This document shows positions 12,203 to 22,636 of a stretch of 64,000 bases of DNA, in pieces. The notes beneath the pieces were generated by a model. The model did not search any database. It saw only the letters and a list, made by a program, of their open reading frames with translations, and was not told where the DNA came from. This stretch comes from Parascedosporium putredinis (lineage: Eukaryota; Ascomycota; Sordariomycetes; Microascales; Microascaceae). A program made the position numbers and the translations under genes. Position 1 is the first letter of the stretch, and each line of letters begins with the position of its first letter. The stretch is from assembly GCA_949357655.1 (NCBI GenBank), contig CASHTG010000016.1, positions 744,001 through 808,000 on the forward strand, read 5' to 3'.

Positions 12203-15200
12203 TTCCCGTGGAGTCACGGCTGTGGTCGCTGCCCTGCTATCCAATCGTAGCTTTCTTGGCTTTCTTACGCTCTCCCTTTTCTTCGTCTTCGTCCTTTGGG
12301 CCCGGCTAAAATGCCGCCCTCTTTTTGTTCTTCTTCTTTTTGTTCTCCCTTTCCTCCTCAAGCCCTCAATATGTGGTTGGCGCATGTGATCCCTCGCGTA
12401 CCTGAATCAATGATGTGCCGTTCATCGCCAACGTCTCCCGCCCTTTACTTCTTCATCAGTGATATCGATAAGCCTTGGCGCGAGTCCACATCTTGTTAAC
12501 GAAGCACTCCCACCTGAATTTTGCAGATGCGGAAATAAATAGGCAGGCACCCGGAATGAAAAGAAGGAGATAAAGAAGGCAAGGAAGGGGGGAATGGCAA
12601 AGCATCAACATGTATGGTATGGAAAGTGCACGAGGAGAAAACGAAAAAGATGAAGAAAAGAAAAAAGTTCCTCCAACCAAAACTCCGCGCGAGCCCGCTT
12701 TATCCGGGCAGGGAAGGCCTCTCCTCCTCCGGTGAGCAGCCGGCCAATATTTTTAATATATTGCCACAGTTGCCGTCCCAGCGACCCAGTCTTTCCAGTC
12801 CTATGACTTTTGCATCGTAGATGGATGCGGGCCTGTCGAGCTGCGTTCCGATATGCGCGTCGATAGAAACAGCAACGCTTTCGTGTGGCACTGTGAAGGC
12901 TACTCCTCCATGGTTGTTGAAGGGGCGGTCGTCCCGGAGACTCGCTTCCCATGTGAAGAGACGGCGCGGTTCAAGAGGTGAAGACCGAAATATTTGCGAG
13001 AAAAGGTAGTTCTAGTCGTTGATACATGCAAGGCCAAGAAAAGGCCATTTAGAGTGTCTCTTTTGGCTCGATCCCCGAAAGGGACTCCCGGACTAGCCTC
13101 TTCACCTCTTTCAATGTTGCGAATGTTGTGCGATCCAGTCTCAAGATCTGGACACATTCTGCCCCTCTTCGCATCCCTTGGATATGTCTCCACGGCGAGG
13201 ACGCCTTCAAGGCCGGTTCAAGGACCGACTGTTCATAATCTGTGCTGCGATGCAGCTCTCATGATGTGGTCTTGGATCCTTGATGGCTGACGTGTCTCTT
13301 GGAAATAAAACAGGATGAAGACCCCACTAATAAACAAAAGCAACGTTTGGTGTTGGCTTCTGGACCAGGGGCTGGGCAAAGGTGGCACCTGTGAGAACAT
13401 TTAGACATCCCCCTTCTCAATCCAATTCGAGGACTGGACTAGGGTCTACGTAAACTTGTTGCGCACCAACTAGCCAGGGGTATCGCGTCCTTTGTGTGTT
13501 CCTGATTGACTGAACCAAAAGAAGACTAAAACATCGACCAAAGAAGAAGAAAAAAGACATCTCTCTCGTTAGATGGTGGGGTTGGTCTTTCGCTCCGTCT
13601 CTAACCCAGCCACCAGGAGGCGTCAGCCTTTTTCTCAGCTTTCCATTGAGAACATTGAAGACCGGGGGTCGGGTTTCTGCCCTTAAGGCCTACCACCCTG
13701 ACCGAAAGCGACAACAACTACTTCGAAAAATCGCGGCGCAGGCTCCTTCCTCCGGCCCACAAAACCCATGTGAGTAAACACGGCGGCGACTATGAGTTTG
13801 GTTCGATGGCGCCTTCAGTCTGAATCCCTCCGGCGCAGAGTCATCGACGGGATCTTGGATTCAAAACTGAAGAGATTTTGTCGACGAAGAGCGGTTGCGA
13901 GTTGCGTGAGTAAGATCCCTGCTCTCGCCACGTGCGGGTCAAGTCACATCGCACGAGCCTCGCTAAGCCCAATACAGTTAAATTGTGCCATCGGGCCCGC
14001 CTCAAGCTTCCGACTTGACAGCCCCTGACCTGTTTCCTCTTCCACCGCTAGCGCTGAATACCAGCCTGGTGGGATGCCTTGGACTGAAGCTGAGATACCA
14101 ACCCCTCTTTCTCTCTCTCCGTGTTGACCGCCTCGCCTTTGTGAGGAGTGAGAATGCCAGGGGAAAAGGTTTTAGGGGAGAAGATACATGAACGAATTCT
14201 GTGCATGGCGGGAGCAGCCCCCACGATAGCGAATTATCTGCTCGACAACTTGCACTATCCTCCCGTGCATCCTCTCCTCCAGTGGCTATAACCAGCGGAG
14301 GTATTGGCGACCTGCAAGGCGCACGTAGGGACCTTGCAATATTCGCTTGATTTTTCTTCTTTTCTCTCCTTTTTCCCGGCCTTTCACCATGCATTCCGTA
14401 GTAGAGCGGTCAGGCATGGAGCCCAGATGCGACACGGTAAGGAGATTGACGGCTGCCTGAGTGCCAGCAGCAGCCACGGAAATTCTTGGCCGATATTTTA
14501 GCCACGGAAGATGGAAATGAGGCAAGGCCATCGGTCCAGGAAGTACAGTCTGCTTTGATCCCTCTACCTTTCCTCTTGTCCCGTCAGCATCTGAAAGGAG
14601 CTGAATACGCAAACTGGATTGTCAGACCTACCCCGCTTCTCTCTGTTCCCCGAAAACCCCTGTCAAACTTGACATCCCATTCTCGTCTCCACCAGGTCCT
14701 ACTACGTGTGCATGCTTGATGACCTGATCGCCCGGTATGAGTTTGGTTGGGCTGACGCCAACACATCGAAGGGCTCCAGAAGGCGGAAGCTGGTGTAAGG
14801 GAGGGGCAGCGAAGGAAAGGGCTCAAGTACATGGATGAACCAACCAGCTGCCTCCAAGTTGAGGAGGGATCCCTGTTCCGGGCTGCAGGAGGCTCGGGAC
14901 TTCTCCATACCCCTGTGACCAGTGCCAAGGAGACGCGGCCTTTCTTGACAACTCACCAAGAAACTGCCTGACCGGGAATCTTTGTCCCACTTGAATTCTC
15001 GGTTCCTGCAGGGCGAACCCGGGAATCCACAATCCCTCTCAAAAGACTGGATTTGCCTCCCAATAAATGCTCAAAGAGGAAGGGGAACATGGTAAGGAAG
15101 GGGGAAAAAGATGGAAACTTGGAACGGGCCCGAAAAGTATTTGGTGAGGAGAAGAAAATTTCCTTGTCAAAGGAGGGAAGGCAGGGAACAATGCCTCTTG

Positions 15201-16415
15201 CCAGCTCCGAAGCAGAAACCCGGCATCGGGGCGACGATGGTCTTCACAAGTCCGCCCTAGGTGGTGAATGTGACCGTCACATGTGGCCAAGTGCGTTCCA
15301 AGCAGAAACTGAGGGATGCATTTCACTGGTGGCTAGACAGGGAGGATTGGTTTTACTTGAAAAGAAGGGGAAGAGGGAGGAAGAGAAAGGAGGGAAAGAG
15401 GGGTTTGGCGTGGCCAAGTGGGGGCTGAGGAAAAGAACAGCGCCCGCTCGGCGCCAACTTCAAAGCCAGTGCCACTACTGTCGGCCAGGCCAGGCACAAG
15501 CAGACACCAGCGTTTCAACTGCGGGAGAGTGGCGTCAAACTACTGTCAGCGCCGATTTGACAAGCACCTGGTGCGATTCTGGCGCAAAAGGAAGAAAGGG
15601 GCGGGGAAGGTGAGCGAGTAATGGCTGTGGTTAAGTTGAGGGCTGGGTCCCTTACCACCCCTGCAGCTGCCAGCAAGCCTGCGTACACTACATGTGCGCA
15701 AGCAAGCCAGAAATTCCAGTCACCACCTTGAGCAACATGTTGCCATTTCGTGGCAGCTCAGGCCGGCCCTTCGCCTTGGGAAGCCGGACTGAGCTAGCTC
15801 CATGGAAGCCTTTGACTTGCCCGACGCCTCTTGATGAGCTGGCATGCCGCTTTATGGCCGGGGAAGTGATTTGAAGAAACTGGCCGAAGGATACGTGTAA
15901 GAAGGAGGGAAATCTTTCGTGCCCAACTCCGCGCCGCTCGCTAACCAGGCCACTCAAAAATGTGCTCCCACACATGGGAGCCGAGTAAATACTCCGTCCG
16001 TGTTTCTGTGGTAGAGTCAAGTCAGGCCAAGGGTCGGGCATCCGATGGCGAGAACCACTTCTTCCTAATCCGGAAGTCCAGGCTGTCCGCCACCCACCAG
16101 GTCCAGTTATGTTTCTGCTTCAGGGCATCAATTGGACCAATCATTTGTCCGTGCCTGGCCCTAAAAGCTCCCTGACTCCTGCGTTGGCGCCGGGCCCCCT
16201 TTGCTGTTAGTGGTTGGTTTCCTGCACGGACCATCGTTCCCACCGTTCCCACTTCTTCTCGTTTGTTTCCATCGAGGCCACAACACCTCAAGTGCGCTGC
16301 GTCGTCCTCACTCAAGCCCGGTCCAGCCAATGCTCGGACGGGCCTGTGCCAAGTGTGCGCTGATTCCTACTGGCGTACCTTGCACTGTACCTGGTCGGTG
16401 AGTGTTATTGTGGGT

Positions 16416-16447
16416 GTACCACCCACTATAGCTTATAGTGGATGTAC
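16416..16447. other. Palindromic element upstream of the GH128 gene
   Basis: CCACTATA at 16423-16430 and TATAGTGG at 16434-16441 form a perfect 8-bp inverted repeat around GCT. GTAC tetranucleotides flank it at 16416-16419 and 16444-16447. It lies about 900 bases upstream of the GH128 start. It could be a dimeric protein-binding site; this is inference. Confidence 0.55.
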
Positions 16448-17276
16448 TATGCTTGTCAGGTACCAGGGGACCCGCTCGATCCATCAACATTGATCCATCC
16501 CAACCTCCAAATACCCGGAACGATGCAGACTGGCTGCGGCCTGCTTACACGGCTCTTGCGGAGGGTCAAGCGAGAAGGGGAAAAAGAGGCAAAAAGGACT
16601 CAGGCCAACGCCACTTGGAAACGAGGTGCCCTAGCCAGTTTGTACCTCGCCAGTAATGGGGCTGAGACAACTGTACATCTCACTTGGTCTCGCAACATTG
16701 AGGCCAAAGGGACTGGACCCATTCTCTAGCGTCCCCCGATGGGCGGCTCCTGTCGTAGATTCTGTCTGTCGCGGGCTCGGTGACTTTCCCATGTGCATTC
16801 GACACTCCTCGGGGGTCCTGCACCTTCCTTCTTCCCACATTTAAGTAGAGGGAGTCTCCCCGTCCCTCCTTGATTGCTTCCCTCACTTGCATCCACGGCT
16901 GGTTTCTGTTTCCTGCAAAAAAACAAAGTTTTAACCGATTCTCTGAATCACTTTCTTTCCTTTCAAACCCCCTTTCGTTCCTTCCCAAACACCCACAGTC
17001 TTTTGATGCTGAGCATCCCACTTTTCAACTGAACCCATTTGCGATCGCCGCCTCCTCAGCACTTACACCTGTCCGCAACTCAAAACAGCGCTAGTACCAA
17101 CGCATTTTCAAGAGTTACCCAAGTTTAACAGGGTTATAACCAAGTCTCGGCTCTTCGTGTAGTTGAAGTGATACTCTTCGTCGACCGGCCTCGTCCTTTC
17201 CGAAGCCTCACCTTCCTTTCGATCTTTTCACTCCGGTCCGGACCTACATTCCTTTCGATTTGCAGAACAAAACCAA

Positions 17277-17337
17277 GCAACACCAACAACAACAACACCA
17301 CTAACAACAGCAACAGCAACAACAGCCTCAACTCAAA
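17277..17337 (+). promoter_or_regulatory. CAA-rich leader before the GH128 start codon
   Basis: The 60 bases before the ATG consist largely of CAA/CAG units with no ATG. Unstructured CAA-rich leaders are typical of strongly translated fungal mRNAs, which is the likely role here. The Kozak context is CAAAATGC. Confidence 0.5.
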
Positions 17338-18399
17338 ATGCATCCCACCAACAGCATTGCGGTCATCACCACCGCCGTCCTTGCCCTGAGCAGCTCCGTC
17401 TCGGCCGCTAACATTGGCCGATGGAACAAGTGGAGCCGTCCCGAGGAAGCTTCAACTTCGACTTCTTGGGTGACGGTTTATGAAACTCAGACTGTCACCT
17501 TGAAGGCGTCTCCTACCCAGAAGACCGTCTACAAGAATGGTGGACAGCCAGCCAACAACGTCGCTGCTGAAGCCACTACTCTAGCTACCCAGGTCGTGGC
17601 TGCCGCCGAGACCCCGGTCGCTGTCGAATCGAACCAGGGCGCGTCGGTCAACGTCCAGGCCGTCAACAATGCCGCTTCCAGCTCCGCATCGGGCGGCAAG
17701 CGTGGCTTCGCCTACAATGATGCTAACCTCGTCAACAACCTTGTCAACGGCGGAACCCGGGGTTCCTGGGCCTACAACTGGGACTCTGTTAGCAACGGCC
17801 TTGCCAGTGGCGTCGAGTTCGTTCCCATGCTCTGGGGCGACCGCGCTGACCATACCAACCGATGGGCGAACAACATTGAGAAGAGCCTCAGCGAGGGTGC
17901 CTCCCACATCTTGAGTTTCAACGAGCCTGATATCGCCGCGCAAGCCAACCTCTCTCCCGAGGCCGCCGCCGCTGCCCATGTCAAGTACATCAATCCCTAT
18001 GGTGGTCGTGCTCGCATCGGTGCGCCTGCCGTAAGCAACAGCAACCTTGACGGTCAGGGTACCAGGTGGCTCAAGAGCTTCATGAGCGCCTGCGATCGTG
18101 TCGGTTGCAAGATTGACTTCTGCGTTGCCCACTGGTACTCGCCTGCCAGCGATCCTCAATCCTTGATCAACCATCTCAACGAGGTTCACAGCATTTGCGG
18201 AAACAAGCCAGTCTGGCTTACTGAGTTTGCTCCTCTCGGCAACGACCAGGAGAACGCCGCGTTCCTCAAGAACAACCTCGGCAGACTCGACGGCGAGCTT
18301 TCTTTCCTCGAGCGATATTCGTACTTCATGGTTAGTGTCGGCAGCCTGATGTCGTCGTCCACAAGCCTCAGCTCTCTGGGCCAAGCCTTCTTCGGCTAG
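17338..18399 (+). CDS. Secreted GH128 glucanase-like protein (Asl1-type)
   Basis: An intact, intronless 353-residue protein. Residues 1 to about 23 form a signal peptide ending SSSVSA. Residues 24 to about 120 are a Thr/Ser/Ala/Val-rich linker likely to be O-glycosylated. A glycoside hydrolase catalytic core of the GH128 (Asl1) type runs from about 122 (KRGFAYNDA) to the end. The two expected carboxylates are visible: Glu196 in SFNEPD as acid/base and Glu296 in VWLTEFAP as nucleophile. Family members bind or cut beta-1,3-glucan and localise to the cell wall, so a role in wall remodelling is inferred. No GPI signal or C-terminal membrane segment follows. Unlike most of its neighbours this gene has no frame break. 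The start codon follows a CAA-rich leader. Confidence 0.94.
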   Translation: MHPTNSIAVITTAVLALSSSVSAANIGRWNKWSRPEEASTSTSWVTVYETQTVTLKASPTQKTVYKNGGQPANNVAAEATTLATQVVAAAETPVAVESNQGASVNVQAVNNAASSSASGGKRGFAYNDANLVNNLVNGGTRGSWAYNWDSVSNGLASGVEFVPMLWGDRADHTNRWANNIEKSLSEGASHILSFNEPDIAAQANLSPEAAAAAHVKYINPYGGRARIGAPAVSNSNLDGQGTRWLKSFMSACDRVGCKIDFCVAHWYSPASDPQSLINHLNEVHSICGNKPVWLTEFAPLGNDQENAAFLKNNLGRLDGELSFLERYSYFMVSVGSLMSSSTSLSSLGQAFFG

Positions 18400-20899
18400 A
18401 CGCGTATCCTCTTCTTGGGACCAGTGAAACAAAAACGCTCATGGCTGGGCAACGCTTCGATTCATGTACACACTCTTTTTCTCCCCTCAAAACTACTTTG
18501 AGGATATGCATAGGACAGGATACTCGGACTTTCTTTCTTTCTTTTTCTTTTCTTCTTTAGAGGGATTTTGGGAAAAGGCCGGTATACGCCTTGGCCCTTT
18601 CAGCGATTGATACCCAACTTTCTCATGTACATATTCTTCACAGCCATTTTCCCCCTTCATTTCTTCACCTTCCAAAGGGAATCTCGCTTCCCATTTCGTC
18701 GTGCTTCGGTCTATTTTTGACCACCGGTGTACGCAGACTGGTTTTACCCTTCACTGTCTATCTTCAAGTCACTCGTTCATATAGGACACGCGCCTTTTTC
18801 ACTACAATTTTCTTCTTTCAATTTCTCGCTGAGGTTAGGCAAACGCGGTATACCTGGGGCCCTTGGATTAGAAAGCCACTTATCACGAGTCTATGAATTC
18901 AAATGAGAGACATTGGTCTAGACTACATATGATGGCAACTGTTTGAGTTGGGTGTGAGACTATGTGAGATTTGATGTCATAGGTGGAGTTGACTAAACCC
19001 AGCGAAACGCTTGGAGTCGATCAAGTCTCCGAACGTTGCTTACGTTTATGAGACGTCCCAGTGGCGTCTGTGTTGGCTTGGTGCGTTCTCTTCGCGCCCA
19101 GTAGCCCCGCCTTGAAATGTTCCCGGGAGGCAGTGAAAAGAATGGGCTACGAAAAAGGCGACGGATTGAATGGATCAATCGGCCCATCTATTCCTCTAGA
19201 TATATCCCTTACAGCAGCGCTAGTTGTAGTTGGGGGAGATGGGCGGAGGTTAACAGCGATAAGCTTGTCGCCAATAAGTTGACCTACTGAAGGAGAACTC
19301 GAAAAATAAAAGGGGGACGGACCTTTGCCCGTTTGTCGCGCTCTAGAGACAGAGGGGTCCGCGAGGCAGTTTTGTCTTCCGGTAATAAATGGGTGACGTC
19401 TGCCCGTCCGGTCCGGGTCAAGGTCTCGCGCAGTCGGTTTTGGTCTAATGTCTCTTGTGTGCACGGCAAAGGCCGGACGTCGATATTCCATGGTCAAGAA
19501 GGGGGTTCAAGGGGAGAGGAATCTCACAGCCTCCCTCCCAAGGGTCAAACAGGGACGATTACGCATGCTAATACAGCCGACAGCAGAACAAAAAAGGGCA
19601 CATGGGGCGGAGCATGCATCTAAGGATCTCCATTGTCTTGGTTGTTTGGTTTCGCTCTTGGGAAGATCTCTAGGTTTTATTCGCACAAATACTCGCTCTT
19701 GTTTATTGCACTAGTCGATCTGTCTAACTATATGTGTGTATATTTCTGCGCACTGGGGTTTTTTGTTCTTTTTTTCATTGTGACGTCTTGTCTCCCTTGG
19801 CTTCAAGCCCCAGTGCCCACAAGCGCCACTTGGTTCTTCGGCACTGGGAACAATATGGAGAGTTTTATTCTTTCTCCATAGATCCATGGATGGGTGTACT
19901 GATCGAGGTACTGGATCTTTTGTTGTCCTCACAACAAGCCGTCAGCAAAGGACCGCACCGCACAAAACTCGGGCGAAGCCCCAGCCAAGTGCCCTTAGAA
20001 AGATAAGCGACTCAAGCGCACAGTGAGGGTTGGCCAAAGGCCAAAATAAAGAGGCCCCTTTCAAGCCAAGCAATGTATACGCAAGGGACGAGACAGGGTT
20101 TGAAAAGGAAAAATGGGGAAAGCGATGTGCAGCCATGGGGCCGCATTCAGCTGCGATGGGTCTGCCATCCTAATAGTGCGCTGGGAGAAAAGAGGGAAAT
20201 GAGGCAGTCGTCTCGGGTCGTAGTCCAGATTAGGAAAAATATCAAAAGGAATGAAAGAGAGAGTGAGAGGGGAAGGTCGCGAATCTCAGCTAAACCGAGC
20301 AGCAAGCGTCTTCGAACGAGGAGGTGGGCAAAGAGGCCACAGACAAACAGGGAGATATGGCGTCGCTATGAGTGTGTACCGGTAAAACGCCGTGCCATGC
20401 TGAAATTTCGAACCGAAACCGAACCGAACCAAAATAAAAAACGATGAGAGCCGTCGAACAGTCCTAAGAAAGGAATAAAAACATTTGCGATCCGGGAGTC
20501 CTTCAAAAGGACGAGTAAAAGTAAAAACGAGAGCCGAGCCTCATTCGGGAAAGTGTAAGGGCAACTAGCTGGCGAGCAGTCGAGTTGCAATGATGCCTTA
20601 GGGGTGGAACAAAAAGGCCAAGTCTATCCGTGAAATAAAAAGATGAAGAAAAAGAGAGGTGTCCCAAAGGGGCCAGGGTCCCTGACCCTGACTTCTGTTC
20701 ATGTAGTTTCCCAGTGACCGAATATTATAACCGTGCCTAACCTGTAAATGCAGCCATGTAAATACGCATCGGCAGATGCGTTGACCCAAAGGAGAAGGAA
20801 GATGAGAAAGATAGAAAGGCATGCCTCTCCCTTCAACAGCCAGTGCTGTGGGTCGGTAGAGAGAGGGCGCCGCGGGTGAGTTGGAGCTCAGCCTTCGAT
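18400..20899. other. Intergenic region between convergent genes; no gene seen
   Basis: This lies between the 3' end of the GH128 gene (+) and the 3' end of the RING gene (-). No conserved coding signal is visible. A perfect 7-bp hairpin (CAGGGTC, loop CCT, GACCCTG) sits at 20674-20690, within about 230 bases of the RING gene stop, and could lie in its 3' untranslated region. The rest is unremarkable. Confidence 0.5.
20674..20690. other. Short perfect hairpin downstream of the RING gene
   Basis: A 7-bp stem with a 3-base loop (CAGGGTC/CCT/GACCCTG). Fungal RNA polymerase II does not use hairpin terminators, so a role in RNA stability or processing would be speculation. Confidence 0.5.
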
Positions 20900-22636
20900 T
20901 TAACGTGACTGAGGTCGGGTTCGGATGCGGAACTTGTCGCGCAGCTTGTCCGCAAGCTTGACGCGACGAGTCCCTTCCGCATTTTCGGCCACGGGGACGG
21001 AGGAAGGGGAGGCGCCTGCGAATGGCGGAACTGCCTGAGAGCCTGGATGCGTTCCTCAGCCGAGGCATGTCGTAGCCTGCTCAAGTCAAAGAATCGGGAA
21101 GCCCTGCTCCGCTGTGTCGCAGAAACCGTGTCATCATCGGTCTCGTCCAACTCAAGAGGCGGCGGCATCTGAGTTTCGTCGACGCGCGCAGTATCCTCCT
21201 TCTGGCCTTCGGGACGGAGATCGAGGCGACTAAGAAAGAAGAAAAAGTCAGAGAACGGAACGCACTTGATTGAGAATAGAATAAAACAAAAGAGGGACGT
21301 AGCCGTGACTTACCATAGTGGACAGGTGCCTGACACGTTCACTAGCCACGGGTCAACGCAGGCAGGGTGGAACTTGTGGTCGCACGGCAGAACCCTAACA
21401 TCTTCGCCAACAGCAAAATCGTCGGTGCAGATGGAGCATCCGAGGTGCTCGTCGTTCTGGCTACCCGCGTTCCTTGGGGTGGCGATTTCGGTCCGGACAG
21501 GAGTCGCGGGGACGGCTGTAGTGGCGGTAGGTGTAGAACTCGCTAGCGCAGTCGGGGATGGTGCCCGGGGTGTTCGGGGTGTCCTTGGGGTTTGTCGGGT
21601 AGGGCTTTGGAATTCAAGATCGGGATCCGGCTTGCCAGGGGAGGGCTGCCAAACTTGATGATGGGCAGGGTGTCGAGCACTGCACGGGCGATTCCCTTGG
21701 CGCGGCTCTGTCGTGGACGGCCCTCATATCCTCCACGGGGACCGTACCGTTCGGGGTATCGGTGAGCACGAATGGTGCCGGTGGCAATGATAACGAGGAA
21801 AAGCACAGTCACCAAGCCAGTGATGCTGTAAAGCACGCTCATGGCGACAGCAGAGTTGCTGCCGTTCTGCGAGCTCTCGCTGTCGGGGGTCTCCTGGGTG
21901 GTATTCCCAGAGATGCTAACATGGACCGGAGAGTCTTCGGTGGTGGCGTTCAGGAAACTCAGGGCCTGCTCAGCATCGCCTGAGTCGATGAGGGTGAAGA
22001 TGCTATCGTAAGGGAGGTTATCGCCTTCGAGGGCACAAACGTTGCCGGCCAGGGTGTAGAGGACAATAGCCAAGGGGCTGGTGGCCATAATCGTGTTGAC
22101 AATCTCATCTTGGGTAAGGTCGGTGCCGCCGCTGGGTTCGTCGCAGGAGACGTAGGCGATCTCATCGAAAGTACCCTCGCTGGGCTGCCTGTAGTTGCTC
22201 GCGTCAACCAGCATCATGTGCCCCTCAATTAGGATGGTCTAAGATGACATTGCGAAATGCGTTAGAAAATTTGACACCAAAAGAAAGAAAAATCGCAGTG
22301 TCGCCTCTTCGGCCATCCCTGACATGCATCCTTGTGGGAACCCATCTTTCAGATTGTTTTTCTCGGGGGTGCATTGGGTTGGGGATTAGGAAGGGGAGAA
22401 AGGGCACATACACCTCGATCGTCGGCAGTCTGGTTCAGGCCGGTGGTCGCGGTCAAGGAACAACGGCGAAATCATAGGGGTGAGCTCGCCGCCGCCAAAC
22501 GTCGACAACCTCATGACCATGGCTGAATTGCTGATCCAGTCGGGAACTTCAGTTTGTGATCGGATTTTCGCATCGTCGGCCATGATCGCGAGGGGGCTAG
22601 GAGAGCCAGAGTTGATCGTAGGATTTTGGAGGCCAT
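20900..22636 (-). CDS. Membrane-bound PA/RING-H2 E3 ubiquitin ligase candidate
   Basis: Reading across breaks gives about 494 residues from exons 22636-22412, 22238-21314 and 21229-20900. The start at 22636 gives a signal peptide (MASKILRSTLALLAP). A luminal domain follows with the look of a protease-associated fold and N-glycosylation sites (NATT, NTTQ). One transmembrane helix (SVLYSITGLVTVLFLVIIAT) precedes a basic, Pro/Thr-rich cytosolic segment. The RING-H2 finger has CSIC, CDHKFHPAC and CPLC, with zinc ligands C-x2-C, C-x-H-x2-H-x2-C and C-x2-C. The tail is acidic then Arg/Lys-rich (KLRDKFRIRTR). This is the Goliath/RNF13 architecture, which ubiquitinates cargo at endosomal or vacuolar membranes. 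Single-base losses lie at G/C runs 22592-22596, 22477-22480, near 22456-22460, 21638-21641 and 20993-20996. With them restored, all exon phases agree. Confidence 0.88.

Larger units (their letters stand above)
8888..17337. other. 8.4 kb gene-poor interval
   Basis: No recognisable gene on either strand. The two flanking genes are divergent, so this is a shared upstream region. It has ordinary base composition with many pyrimidine tracts and several short open frames of unremarkable composition (for example 15053-15613, Lys/Gly/Glu-rich). Two hairpins, at 12174-12202 and 16416-16447, are listed separately. The last 400 bases form the proximal promoter and leader of the GH128 gene. Frameshifts elsewhere in the window mean that a small broken gene could be missed here. 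Confidence 0.5.

Noticed and set aside
15053..15613. 186-codon plus-strand open frame
   Set aside because: Its Lys/Glu/Gly-rich composition reflects purine-rich DNA, and no motif is visible.
17581..18432. 283-codon open frame on the minus strand
   Set aside because: It is antisense to the intact GH128 gene, which has catalytic residues and a signal peptide.
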